Below are positions 1 through 8,994 of a DNA stretch of 64,000 nt, piece after piece. The stretch covers positions 73,533 to 137,532 of the forward strand of contig CAWBRU010000006.1 in assembly GCA_963791325.1 (NCBI GenBank), written 5' to 3'. Below the pieces are notes generated by a model. That model made no database searches, was not told the origin of the DNA, and saw only the letters and a program-made list of their open reading frames with translations. Position 1 is the first letter of the stretch; every line of letters starts with the position of its first letter. Source of the stretch: JBEVJK01 sp963791325 (GTDB lineage Bacteria; Pseudomonadota; Alphaproteobacteria; Rhizobiales; Rhizobiaceae). The position numbers were made by a program, and so were the translations under genes.

Positions 1-172
1 AGCGAACGGAACTGACCATCGAATAGAGGACCGAACCATGCCCACCTCGGGGCAGATCAAACAGCTGCTCTGTCGTGTGCTGGAGTTGGTCACCACTTTA
101 TCGCGTCACTCAGCGACCCCGGCCCCACTTGCCCCCGCCATTTTCGCTGCTTTTGGTGCCTGAACGGTTCGC

Positions 173-586
173 CTATCTCGACTCGGCCACGGCGACCTGG
201 CCGCTGCGGCTGACGGTGCAGTCGATACGCGCCTGGCGCGTCTCGATCCCGTACTTGCGCCGATAATCGACTTTTACCTTGAGCCGCGCGTTGCGCTGGC
301 CCATCCAGCCGCGCTGGACCGGCCGAAGCAATCCGGTCGAGACGCCGATCGGATTGAACTGCTGTGCCCACTCGGAGATCGCACCGTTGCAAGCGGCTAC
401 GGTGGAGTCGACGGCATCCGGCGAGAGATCAAAAATCCCCGCCCTCGACTGATCGTAAGCAGGGTTCGCCCGCCCTTGGGAAGGTGCCCCCTTCTCTCCG
501 AACGGATGCTGATAATCGCCCGCGACAGCCGCGCAGGGAGCCGAGAGTGCCAGAAAGAAGAGGGATATCGCCCTGAATGTGCGCAT
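173..586 (-). CDS. Small secreted protein of unknown function
   Basis: This 137-residue protein begins with a clear signal peptide: a basic start (MRTFRAISLFF), a hydrophobic core, and a likely cleavage site after AVAG near residue 23. The mature part of about 115 residues has no domain I recognise. It contains two cysteines (in AACNG and IDCTV) that could form a periplasmic disulfide. The ribosome-binding site is weak. It stands alone: the next gene on this strand ends 329 bases upstream, at 915. It is probably exported to the periplasm, and its function is unknown. Confidence 0.6.
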   Translation of the reverse strand: MRTFRAISLFFLALSAPCAAVAGDYQHPFGEKGAPSQGRANPAYDQSRAGIFDLSPDAVDSTVAACNGAISEWAQQFNPIGVSTGLLRPVQRGWMGQRNARLKVKVDYRRKYGIETRQARIDCTVSRSGQVAVAESR

Positions 587-914
587 GGTGTTTTGCCCTT
601 TGCCCGTTGTTTTTCTGAGAAGCCACGAATTCGGAAAGGCCGGAGTTTCAAACCGAATGCAATTCGAGGAAAAGTGGACGCGACTTCCCGTCCGGACCTG
701 CGGAAAAACAAAGACTTAAAGGGAGCGCCAAGGAAACGGTGAGCCGCTTTAGGCGTGCAAGGCGAGATGAAGTTCGGGTGTGAGACGGCGAGTGAGCCGC
801 CGGGCGCCTGCACCGACCGCCATGGGGTTGCGGCCGAACGGTGCGCATCGCGCGGAGCACGACGTCTTCGTCACGATACCGCCGTCGGAGACTACGGCTT
901 GTTGAGCCCCCTCA
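587..914. other. Intergenic stretch, nothing recognised
   Basis: These 328 bases separate the small secreted protein from the binding-protein gene. Short frames exist on both strands but none has a convincing start, ribosome-binding site or protein similarity. The promoter of the secreted protein must lie here, but I cannot point to a clear -35/-10 pair. Confidence 0.4.
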
Positions 915-2045
915 TCAGCGCCTCTCCGACGACCATGGGAAATCGACGTAGCGGGTACGGGTATCGTAGCAGATGTTGCCGTACATCTTCAGGTAAGAGT
1001 CCCGTCGTGCTTTGTCAGCGTAGACCGAGGCCGGATCGGCCAGGTCGGCCTCATAGCTCGCCAGGTTCTCTGCAGTGAGGGCGCGCGGCAGAATGTCCAT
1101 CGCTTGCGGTACGCTCTTGCCTTCCAGCCAATCCGCGGCGAGCTGACCAAGCGCGTAGGCAAAGACCGGCGAGTTGAGGCTGATGCTCGCCTTATACGCG
1201 CTTCCTGCCTTCTTCAATTCGGCAATGGCGTCGGGCTCGCCGTCTATGCCTCCAAGAAACTGGTCCGCTCGCTCTTTGCCCGCCTGACGCAGCGCATCGA
1301 GTGCGCCGAGCACTACGGTGTCGGCTCCGAGAACGACGTCAACGTCCGGATTCGCCAGCAAGATGGTATCCATCGTCTTTTGCCCGCCCTCTCGGTTGAC
1401 GGTCACCGGAGAGATGTCGGCCACGATTGTCACCTCGGGCATGTCTTTGAGCGAATCGCGGATCGCCGCGAAGCGCGGAGCCAGGAACTGAAGGCTGTCG
1501 TGGGTGAGAATCACGACATTGGCCTTCCCGCCCAGCTTGTCCTTGATGTAGGCTGCGGCAGCGTCTCCCAGCGTCTTTCCCGTAAGATACTGCGGCGCGT
1601 TGAGGATCGTCGTAGCCGGCGGCGGAACGATGGTTCCCACGTACTCTCCGGCAGCTATGAGGCTGCGCAGAGACGGAGCGACGGAGCCGGGGTCGATAGG
1701 CGCCACCACGACGGCGCCGACCTTCTTGCTCCGCAATTCTTCGATCTGCTCGATCATCTTGGCGCCATCGTTGTTGGCAAGAGCAACACGGTATTGAAGT
1801 CCCCGATCGGCGGCTGCCATCTTCAGGCCTCGGCTGACACCCTGCATAAACTCCCGCTCGTTGTCTTGGGCGAAGGCGAGCACCTTTTCCAGCCCCGGCG
1901 GTGCTGCGCACGGCGGAGCTGCAGGATCGAATGCCGGCAGGATCACGGGCTCCGTCAGTCCGTTCGGAGCTGTCTGGGCAAAGACCGAGGCGCAGGCGGC
2001 CATGCCGACAGAAACGGCGAGGCATAGGCTCTTCGAGGCGGACAT
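915..2045 (-). CDS. Periplasmic sugar-type substrate-binding protein (ABC type 1 / PF13407)
   Basis: A secreted binding protein of about 376 residues with the two-lobed type-1 periplasmic fold. The start at 2045 is chosen because GAGGT lies about nine bases upstream and the protein then opens with a standard signal peptide (MSASKSLCLAV, cleavage near FAQ at residue 24); an upstream start is possible. Family features are the stretch around ANNDGAKMIEQIEELRS, VVAPIDPGS, and the hinge region around VLGADTVVLGAL. It lies 10 bases after a sensor kinase gene on the same strand, and no permease or ATPase gene is nearby. This suggests it may deliver a ligand to the kinase rather than, or as well as, to a transporter. 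That role is inferred. Confidence 0.8.
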   Translation of the reverse strand: MSASKSLCLAVSVGMAACASVFAQTAPNGLTEPVILPAFDPAAPPCAAPPGLEKVLAFAQDNEREFMQGVSRGLKMAAADRGLQYRVALANNDGAKMIEQIEELRSKKVGAVVVAPIDPGSVAPSLRSLIAAGEYVGTIVPPPATTILNAPQYLTGKTLGDAAAAYIKDKLGGKANVVILTHDSLQFLAPRFAAIRDSLKDMPEVTIVADISPVTVNREGGQKTMDTILLANPDVDVVLGADTVVLGALDALRQAGKERADQFLGGIDGEPDAIAELKKAGSAYKASISLNSPVFAYALGQLAADWLEGKSVPQAMDILPRALTAENLASYEADLADPASVYADKARRDSYLKMYGNICYDTRTRYVDFPWSSERR

Positions 2046-2055
2046 GCAGATGACC

Positions 2056-3546
2056 TCACTGCTCGAGCGGTTGCAGCTCGATCTTAGGATGATCGGGGAA
2101 GGTGAGAACAAACGAAGTGCCGGCGCCGAGCTGGGACGTTACCGCAATCTGCCCGTCCAAATTGCGAACCAGCCGCTGGACGAAGGCGAGGCCTATTCCT
2201 TCACCTGGCTGGTCCTGCGATCCCGAGCGGGTGAATATGTCGAAGACTGCGGGCAGGTCTCGCTCTGCGATGCCGCGTCCATTGTCGATGATCTCGATCC
2301 GATACCGGCGCTCGCCGGAGGGATGCGCGCTGATTCCTATCTTGAGCGGCCGCTCGCGCGACCGGTACTTCACCGCATTGTCAAGCAGGTTGCCGATGAT
2401 CTGCTCGAGCGAGAGCCGGTCGGTGATGATATGCGAGACGTCGATGTCGAATGTGACCGTGCCGTCAGCCTCTGAGATCTGGTGACGGACGGTGTCCACG
2501 CTCGCACGGATCAGCTGCTCCAGGTCGAGTTGTTGAAGATCCAGTGAGCGACGCCCTTCGCGCGACAGCCGCAGGATCGCGTTGATCAGCCCATCCATCT
2601 TTCGGGTCGATGAGCGAATGAAGCCGATCGCTTCCGGCATGTCCTCTGCGGCGACGGTCGCGAGCTTCTGACGCAGGGGGGTCGAGATCCCACCTTCCGG
2701 GGCGGTACCGATCAGATCCTGCAGTTCCCGTGCGCTTTGGTCCAGTTCGCCGGCGAAGCCCATGATGTTGACCAGCGGAGCCCGAAGGTCGTGGGTGACA
2801 ATATGCGCAAAGCGTTGGATCTCGTCATTGGCGCGCGCCAGATCGGATGTACGCCGCTTCACGCGATCTTCGAGCTGCGCATTGATCTCAGCCACCTCGT
2901 CGCGGGCATTCGCGAGTTCCCTGGTGTATCGGCGGGCGGCGACAACAGCGAGGCTGACCACGGCAACGATGACTATACCGCCCAGGATCGAGGCAGATCT
3001 AAGCCAAGCCGCGCTTCGACGCTCTTCGGCCGCCGCAGCTGTCAGTCGCTCGTCCGCGGCCCGGATGATCCCTGCAAAGAAGACATTCGCCTCGTCCATC
3101 AGCGCCTTGCCGAGATTTTTGTTGAACGTGGCCAACGCCTGGTCGTCGCGGCGCGCCTTCTTGAGAGCGATCGACTCGTCCATTTCGGCGAACTTGTCTC
3201 GGACGACGTCGTTCAAATGCGAGGCAGCCGGCGCGTTGTATGACTTCAACTCGTCGATCACGCCGGTCAATCGGCGTTGAGCCAAGGTCTTGGCTGTATC
3301 GTAGGGCGCCAGGTAGATCTCGTTCCCCGAGACGAGGTAGCCGCGCTGGCTGGACTCGGCAGCCTGGATCGCGTTGCGAAGCTCGACCGCGGCTGAACGA
3401 GCGTCGCGCGCTGCAACCACGCGCGTGAAATAGACCTGTGCCTGTTCGCTCAGCCAGAACGTCATGGCAACGATGCTCAACAGGGCGGCAAGCGCGACGA
3501 TCAGCGAGACCGTGGTCGTCGGAACGATGGAGCGGTTGGTGGCCAT
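2056..3546 (-). CDS. CHASE3-domain membrane sensor histidine kinase
   Basis: A membrane histidine kinase of about 496 residues. In order: a first membrane segment (about residues 12-33), a periplasmic CHASE3 domain (about 35-170, with the typical QRGYLVSG motif), a second membrane segment (about 185-206), a coiled coil, a HisKA dimerisation box with the phospho-accepting His near residue 252 (THDLRAP), then a HATPase domain with N box NLLDNAVKYR, G1 DNGRGI and G2 GEGIGLAF. No receiver domain is attached and no response-regulator gene is adjacent. A start seven codons further upstream (3567) is possible. The binding-protein gene follows 10 bases downstream, so the two are probably co-transcribed. 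Confidence 0.88.
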   Translation of the reverse strand: MATNRSIVPTTTVSLIVALAALLSIVAMTFWLSEQAQVYFTRVVAARDARSAAVELRNAIQAAESSQRGYLVSGNEIYLAPYDTAKTLAQRRLTGVIDELKSYNAPAASHLNDVVRDKFAEMDESIALKKARRDDQALATFNKNLGKALMDEANVFFAGIIRAADERLTAAAAEERRSAAWLRSASILGGIVIVAVVSLAVVAARRYTRELANARDEVAEINAQLEDRVKRRTSDLARANDEIQRFAHIVTHDLRAPLVNIMGFAGELDQSARELQDLIGTAPEGGISTPLRQKLATVAAEDMPEAIGFIRSSTRKMDGLINAILRLSREGRRSLDLQQLDLEQLIRASVDTVRHQISEADGTVTFDIDVSHIITDRLSLEQIIGNLLDNAVKYRSRERPLKIGISAHPSGERRYRIEIIDNGRGIAERDLPAVFDIFTRSGSQDQPGEGIGLAFVQRLVRNLDGQIAVTSQLGAGTSFVLTFPDHPKIELQPLEQ

Positions 3547-3736
3547 CTTTTGACTTCTAGGGCACATGGTCAGGCTTGGCCAATGCTCCTGCGCGTCGGG
3601 TGCCCCGAGCTAGCTGGCAAGAATGAACCAGAGCCTTCGAGAAACGCCGAGCCGGAAACGGACTTTCAGAGACCTCGCAATGGCACAAACTGACCCAAGA
3701 CAGCTGACAACCAAGACTTGGAAGGGTCTATGTCTT

Positions 3737-4751
3737 TCAAAAAGCTCCGGCGACCGGGGTGCTGATCACCGCGGCGCAGTCGCCGACCTTGATCAGGCCC
3801 GGGAAGTGCCGGGCCGTCAGCATGCCCGATATCTTGGCCCGGATCTCATGGGGTGGCCGGCCCGTGCGCTCGATCGGATGGATTCGCGCTACCGCCTGGC
3901 CTTCGCCAACCGCTTCGCCGAGATCGACCATGGTCTCGATCATGCCCTCATCTTCGGCGAAGGCGAAGCAGTCGCCCGACGGCATATCCAACCACTGGGT
4001 TGAAGTCTTCTCGACCGCACCACGAACAATGCCTGCGTGACGAAGCAGATTGACAATGCCGCGCCGAGCAATGCGCACGGTTGCGGCGCGAGAGGTCCCG
4101 CCGCCGCCGAGTTCGGTGGTGACGAAGATCTTGCCCATCTCCTCGGCCGCGGTGTCGATACATGCCGACCGCGTCGATCTCGATCATACGCATCGAGAAC
4201 GGCGCCGAAAAAGCCTCGACCGCGGCGAAAGCCTTCTGCTTCCTGCGCCTTGTCCGGCAGCGCGTGCGCCGCGCAGAAAGGCACGAAGTCCAGCGTCTTG
4301 CCGCCGGAGTGGAAGTCGAGCGACGATGTCGGCGCGCGGCAGCAGTTCACGCTGGAAATAGTCGGCGATCTTTTCCGTCACCGTGCCGTCCGGCCTGCCT
4401 GGAAAGCTGCGGTTCATATTGCCCTGATCGATCGGCGACGTGCGCGTGCCCGCGCGGAAGGCCGGGTAGTTCATCGCCGGCACGATGATGACAGTGCCCG
4501 CGACATTGCTCGGATCGAGCGAACGCAGCGAGTTCGTAAAGCGCCAACGGGCCCTCATACTCGTCGCCGTGATTGCCGCCCGTCAGCAGTGCCGTCGATC
4601 CCTTGCCGTTGCGGATGACGCAAACCGGGATCATCACCGAACCCCAGGCGGAGTCGTCGCGGCTGTAGGGCAGGCGGAGGAAGCCGTGCTGGACGCCGTC
4701 GCGCTCGAAGTCGACGGTCGGCGCGATCGGCGACGGGCGCAGAACCGACAT
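3737..4751 (-). pseudogene. doeB: N-alpha-acetyl-L-2,4-diaminobutyrate deacetylase (ectoine degradation), frameshifted
   Basis: This gene encodes the zinc-dependent deacetylase of the succinylglutamate desuccinylase/aspartoacylase family that follows ectoine hydrolase (DoeB, also EutE), yielding L-2,4-diaminobutyrate. The metal-site motif GGNHGDEYEG is near residue 60, followed by PAMNYPAFRAGTR, NMNRSFPG, LDFHSGGKTLDF and TTELGGGG, all in family order and over a normal length of about 335 residues. They fall in different reading frames: I see single extra bases near 4243, 4334 and 4165 and a further frame change near 4520. It starts five bases after the doeA stop, as in an operon. The sequence on both sides of each shift is fully conserved, so the breaks may be sequence errors. 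Confidence 0.82.
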
Positions 4752-4756
4752 GGGCC

Positions 4757-5939
4757 TCAGTCCTTCACGAACAGCTTGCGCGGCACATTCGCCAGGCATT
4801 CGACGCCGGTTTCGGTCACCAGGATCGATTCGGTGATCTCCAGCCCCATTGTCCTCGAGCCAGAGACCGGTCATGAAATGGAAGGTCATGCCGGGCTTGA
4901 GCTCCGTCCGGTCGCCGGGACGCAGGCTCATGGTCCGCTCGCCCCAGTCCGGCGGATAGCGAGAGACCGATCGGATACCCGGTGCGGTTGTCCTTGACGA
5001 TGCCGTGCTTTTTCAGCACGGCGAAGAAGGCATTGGCGATGTCCTCGCAGGCATTCCCCGGCTTTGCGGCGGCAAGTCCGGCCTCCATGCCTTCCAGGGT
5101 CGCCTTCTCGGCATCGAGGAAGGCCTGTGTCGGCTTGCCGAGGAAAACGGTGCGCGACAGCGGGCAGTGGTAGCGATTGTAGCAGCCGGCGATCTCGAAG
5201 AAGGTGCCCTCGCCCGCCTTCATCGGCTTGTCGTCCCAGGTAAGATGCGGCGCCGAGGCATCCGCGCCTGACGGCAGCAGCGGCACGATCGCCGGATAGT
5301 CGCCGCCGATTCCGTCAACGCCGCGGGTGCCGGCATCGTAGATCTCTGCGACCAGGTCGCATTTGCGCATGCCGACTTCGACCTTGTCGATGATGCGCTG
5401 ATGCATGGCTTCGACGATGCGGGCCGCCTTGCGCATGTAGTCGATCTCGGTCGGGCTCTTTACGGCCCGCTGCCAGTTGACCAGTGCGGTGGCGTCGACG
5501 AAACGGGCAGTTGGGCAAGTGCTGCTGCAAGGAGGCGAAGGCGGCGGCAGAGAACCAGTAATTGTCCATCTCGACGCCGATGGTGAGCTTGTCCCAGCCG
5601 GCGGTCCGAGAGCACTGTCGACAGATAGTCCATCGGGTGGCGCTCGGTCGACTGAACATAGTGGTCGGGGTAGCCGACGATATTGTCGTGCGCGAGGTAT
5701 GCGGTGCGCTTGGCGCCGTTGGCATCCTGGCCGCGGCCGTACCAGACCGGCTCGCCTGCAGGAGGCACGATGACCGCCTGATGCACATAGAAGGACCAGC
5801 CGTCATAGCCGGTCAGCCAAGCCATGTTGGAGGGATCGCTGACGATCAGCAGATCGACCCCCTTGGCCTCCATGGCGCTCCGCGTCTTGGCGAGGCGATC
5901 GGCATATTCGCTCCGCGAGAATTTCAGGTTTGGCTGCAT
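4757..5939 (-). pseudogene. doeA: Ectoine hydrolase (M24 peptidase fold), frameshifted
   Basis: DoeA (EutD) opens the ectoine ring to N-acetyl-2,4-diaminobutyrate. The protein belongs to the M24 creatinase/aminopeptidase-P fold. The N-terminal domain begins MQPNLKFSRSEYADRL and contains VSDPSNMAWLTGYDGWSFY. The C-terminal catalytic-fold domain has MRKAARIVEAMHQRI, GGDYPAIVPLLPSG and FHFMTGLWLED, and ends KLFVKD. These are the expected segments in order over about 390 residues, but the frame is broken by one extra base near each of 5605, 5505, 4963 and 4854. It lies between eutC and doeB on the same strand with short spacings. As for doeB, the pattern of pure insertions suggests the gene may be intact in the cell. 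Confidence 0.83.
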
Positions 5940-5975
5940 GTTTGGTCCTCGTCTGTCGGGCCTTGCGGCCGGGCA

Positions 5976-6968
5976 TCAGCTTTCGAAAACTGCTCCCGCG
6001 CCGGCAGCCCTCGCCCGGTCGCGGGCAAGCGCGGCGATCGCGGTGTCCTGCACGCCGGTGCCGGTCAGGTCGGCGATGGTGATATCGCGGGCCGAGCGCC
6101 GGCCCGGCTTGGCCTCGGCGATGATCTGGCCGAGCTCGGTGACTTCGCCTTCGGCCGCCATCACGCCGGCCTCGATGGCGTGGTGAAGTTCGCCGAGCCG
6201 CCGCGTCTGCGTGGCGCTGTCGGCGACGTAAAGGTCGGCTAGGCGCAGGATCGCCGGCGCGATCTCGTTCTTGTGCTCCGCATCCGAGCCCATGGCGGTT
6301 ATGTGCTGGCCGGCAGAGACGAACCCGGCATCGATCAGCGGTTCGGCCGAAGGCGTGGTGGTGACGATGATGTCGGCTTTGGCCGCTGCCTTCGCTCTGT
6401 CCGGCTCGGCGCGCACCCGGATGCCAAGTTTCTCACGCAGGCGCCCGGCGGTCGCGTCGGCCTTCGCTGCATCGCGTGCCCAGATGCGTGCTTCCTCGAT
6501 CGGGCGCACGAGCAGCAGCGCTTCGAGTTGCAGCCCGGCCTGCACGCCGGCGCCGAAGATCGCCGCGATGGCACTGTCTTGTCGCGACAGATGCTTGGCC
6601 GCGACCGCACCGGCAGCGGCGGTGCGGATATCGGTGAGATAGCCATTGTCGAGCAGCAGCGCCTCGATCAGTCCGGTCTTTGCCGAGAGCAGCACCATCA
6701 TGCCGTTGACGCTCGGCAGGCCGAGCTTGGGGTTGTCGAAGAAGCCGGGGCTGATCTTGATGGCGAAGCCATCGATGCCGGGCACGTAGGCGGTCTTCAC
6801 GTCGACCTCGCCGCGATGCTCCGGGATGTCGAGCCTGAGAATCGGCGGCATCGCCACGGGAAGCGTGGCCAAGGCGCGGAAGGCGTTTTCGATGCAGGAA
6901 ACAGCATCGAGATCGAGCGTCACGAGGGTGCGCAACTCCGCGGCGGTGAGGATGGTCATCCGGCTCAT
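5976..6968 (-). CDS. eutC: Ectoine utilisation protein EutC (ornithine cyclodeaminase family)
   Basis: An intact protein of 330 residues of the ornithine cyclodeaminase/mu-crystallin family. Characteristic segments are KTAYVPGIDGFAIKISPGFF, NGYLTDIRTAAAGA and the NAD-binding stretch IAAIFGAGVQAGLQLEAL. Its place between eutB and ectoine hydrolase identifies it as EutC, which acts with EutB on hydroxyectoine before ring opening. The ATG at 6968 overlaps the stop codon of the eutB remnant (ATGA), so translation is coupled. It is the only long gene in the 3.7-7.1 kb block without any frame disruption, in contrast to doeA and doeB just downstream. Confidence 0.87.
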   Translation of the reverse strand: MSRMTILTAAELRTLVTLDLDAVSCIENAFRALATLPVAMPPILRLDIPEHRGEVDVKTAYVPGIDGFAIKISPGFFDNPKLGLPSVNGMMVLLSAKTGLIEALLLDNGYLTDIRTAAAGAVAAKHLSRQDSAIAAIFGAGVQAGLQLEALLLVRPIEEARIWARDAAKADATAGRLREKLGIRVRAEPDRAKAAAKADIIVTTTPSAEPLIDAGFVSAGQHITAMGSDAEHKNEIAPAILRLADLYVADSATQTRRLGELHHAIEAGVMAAEGEVTELGQIIAEAKPGRRSARDITIADLTGTGVQDTAIAALARDRARAAGAGAVFES

Positions 6969-7092
6969 GGCACGCGCTCCGGATCTGCCTCTGCATCGCC
7001 GCTGACGACACGTCGATGCAGACCCATGTCGATGTTGCCACCGGTGAGGACGACAACGGTCGGTCCCTTGGGGCTGACCTTGCCGGCACTCC
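6965..7092 (-). pseudogene. eutB: C-terminal remnant of EutB (threonine dehydratase-like)
   Basis: About 42 codons of the C-terminus of EutB survive upstream of eutC on the same strand. The reading includes KVSPKGPTVVVLTGGNIDMG and ends DPERVP just before a TGA that overlaps the eutC start. The TGGN(I/V)D motif is typical of PLP-dependent threonine-dehydratase-like enzymes. The similarity stops near 7092, where a fragment of a helicase gene begins on the opposite strand. The catalytic part of EutB and all upstream genes usual for this operon (regulator, Ehu transporter, EutA) are absent from the window. Hydroxyectoine use is therefore probably lost. Confidence 0.75.
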
Positions 7093-7836
7093 TGGCTGGG
7101 AAGAAGCGACCGATGTTGCAGGCGCCGACCGGGGCCGGCAAGACGCTGCTCGCCGCGGCGATCGTCGACAGCGCGCTCGAGAAGGGGCAAGCGGGTGCTG
7201 TTCACCGTGCCGCTGCTCAGCCTGGTCGACCAGACCGTCGAGGCCTTCGCAGACAGGGCATCCGCGCGGTCGGGGTAATGCAGGGCTACCATCCGCAGAC
7301 CGACGGCACCCAGCCGGTGCAGATCGCCAGCCTGCAGACACTGCGGCGCCGCAGGATCCCTGGAGCCGACCTGGTCATCATCGACGAGGCGCACCGTTGG
7401 TTCACCTTCATGGAGGCCTGGCTGGCGTCGTCGGAGTGGCAGCGGGTGCCTTTCATCGGACTGTCGGCGACGCCGTGGGGAAGAGGGCTTGGCAAGCACT
7501 TCGACGACCTGATCGTGGCAGCCACGACAGCGGAGCTGATCGACAACGGCTTTCTGGCGCCATTCAGGGTCTTTGCGCCCTCGCATCCGGACCTCGCCGG
7601 GGTCAGGACCGTCGCCGGCGACTACCATGAAGGCCAGCTGTCCGAGGCGATGAGCAAGCCGATGCTGGTCGCCGACGTGGTCGGCACCTGGCTTCGGCTC
7701 GGCGACAACCGGCCGACGCTCTGCTTCGCCGTCGACCGGGCCCATGCGCGCCGGCTAGCCAGCGAGTTCGAGGCGGCCGGTGTCAGCTCTGCCTATGTCG
7801 ACGCGATGACGCCGGGCACCCACAAGGCTGGCATTG
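7075..7836 (+). pseudogene. Phage-type DEAD/DEAH helicase fragment
   Basis: A fragment of a superfamily 2 helicase of the kind found in alphaproteobacterial prophages. It contains Walker A (APTGAGKT), the DEAH box (VIIDEAHRW), motif III (GLSATPWG) and the start of the second RecA domain (RPTLCFAVDRAHARRL). It lacks the far N-terminus and everything after about residue 250. Two compensating single-base changes in G runs, one extra near 7195 and one missing near 7257, shift the frame between Walker A and DEAH. The left end abuts the eutB remnant and the right end fades near 7830 into unrelated sequence, so this is debris from a recombined phage region. Confidence 0.8.
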
Positions 7837-7915
7837 CCGGAGGCGAGGAAAAGCCCAAGCCGCTGCCCAAGGCGTGCCGCTCGCGGGTGCGGCCAGTCAC
7901 CCGCTCTCCTCTGGT

Positions 7916-8416
7916 TCAAGTCGACAGCTTGAGCGCCCTGGAGATCTCGTCGAGCGTGGCTTTTTCAGCATCGCTAACGCGCACGCCACCGAAACCGAGG
8001 AAGCCGCCTTCACCGGCCGCTTCGGCTACGCGTTGGGAGATTTGCGCAAGCCAGGCCTTGAATGCCGGCGCGTCTGTTGATGCTTTCGCATCGAGGATGC
8101 CGCCGGCGCGCCCGAGCGCGGCGAGTAACGCGACCTTCATTTCGGCCGCCTGCTTGCCGGCGACGGTCGTCTTGATGAAATCACGCGCGGCCGAACGACC
8201 TTCGGAGGTCTCAAAATCGGCGACGACCGCCTTCACCAGTGCGTTGGCATTGGGATCGGACTTGGCGGCAACCAGTGCGCTGCCGCTTGCGATGCCTTCT
8301 TTGGTCAAACCAATCAGGCCGCTTGGATCAGCGAGTGTGACGGCCATTGCGGCCATCATCACGCTGCCCAGCACCTGCTTCCATTCCTCTGGTGTGAAAT
8401 CGGACTTGGCTGTCAT
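7916..8416 (-). CDS. Conserved hypothetical protein (about 166 aa)
   Basis: An intact frame of 166 residues with a good ribosome-binding site (GGGAG six bases before the ATG). The protein is predicted soluble and largely alpha-helical, rich in Ala and acidic residues. It has a glycine-rich turn (GEGGFLGFGG) before the last helix (SDAEKATLDEISRAL). No signal peptide or membrane segment is clear. I do not recognise a characterised family. It lies on the same strand as the YidB-like gene upstream, 53 bases away, so the two could be co-transcribed. Confidence 0.6.
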   Translation of the reverse strand: MTAKSDFTPEEWKQVLGSVMMAAMAVTLADPSGLIGLTKEGIASGSALVAAKSDPNANALVKAVVADFETSEGRSAARDFIKTTVAGKQAAEMKVALLAALGRAGGILDAKASTDAPAFKAWLAQISQRVAEAAGEGGFLGFGGVRVSDAEKATLDEISRALKLST

Positions 8417-8469
8417 GGATATCTCCCGTTGCAGCTATGGGCCTTCTTCACGGTACCTTGGGGCAGCGG

Positions 8470-8994
8470 CTACGAAGGCATGCGCGGCTCGCTCAATCCC
8501 TGCCACTGCGATGTCTCCTCCTCTGTCGGCAAGCGACCCTGAGGTGTCAACTTGTCAACGGCCGTCGGCAGGACACTCTTCAGACGAGAAAGCAGCTCGT
8601 CTCGAGACAGTCCGGTCTGTGCTACGAGCTGGTCGATGGTGTCGCTGCCAAGCGCATCCGCAAGTTTAGGCTCGTCGATCTCCTTGTTAGGGCCGGTCCG
8701 AACCCAGGAGTCTGCGACATCGGCTTGTCCGCCTCCGGTGAAGCTGTTCAACAGGTCGCCGAGCCCCCCGGACAATGCTTGACCGCCACCGCCAGCACCA
8801 AACAAGCCACCAAGCAGTCCACCCAGTCCCCCCGTCGCCGAGCCTGGGGTGCCGACCCCCGTATTCGCTCCCGTCGATGAACTGGCTGATCTTTGACTAG
8901 TCATTGTACCGATCAATTCCCCGAGTTTGTCCCGGTTCTGCCACCCGACCATGGCTAAAGTGGCTAACAACGCTGTCAGGTTGCGCGATTCCAT
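8470..8994 (-). CDS. YidB family protein (DUF937)
   Basis: A 174-residue protein whose second half is the YidB/DUF937 domain: a conserved ADSWVRTGPNKEI motif, then LADALGSDTIDQLVAQTGLS and a C-terminal block with VDKLTPQGRLPTEEE. The first half has a short hydrophobic segment (LTALLATLAMVGW) and a very glycine-rich low-complexity linker (about residues 45-90). A strong ribosome-binding site (GGGAGG) precedes the ATG at 8994. The cellular role of YidB proteins is not settled. No associated pathway is visible here beyond the neighbouring hypothetical gene. Confidence 0.85.
   Translation of the reverse strand: MESRNLTALLATLAMVGWQNRDKLGELIGTMTSQRSASSSTGANTGVGTPGSATGGLGGLLGGLFGAGGGGQALSGGLGDLLNSFTGGGQADVADSWVRTGPNKEIDEPKLADALGSDTIDQLVAQTGLSRDELLSRLKSVLPTAVDKLTPQGRLPTEEETSQWQGLSEPRMPS

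Noticed and set aside
6273..8669. A 798-codon open frame on the plus strand
   Set aside because: Only its middle (about 7075-7836) is the helicase fragment. The first part is antisense to eutC and the last part antisense to the genes at 7916-8994, so the long frame is a GC-rich artefact.
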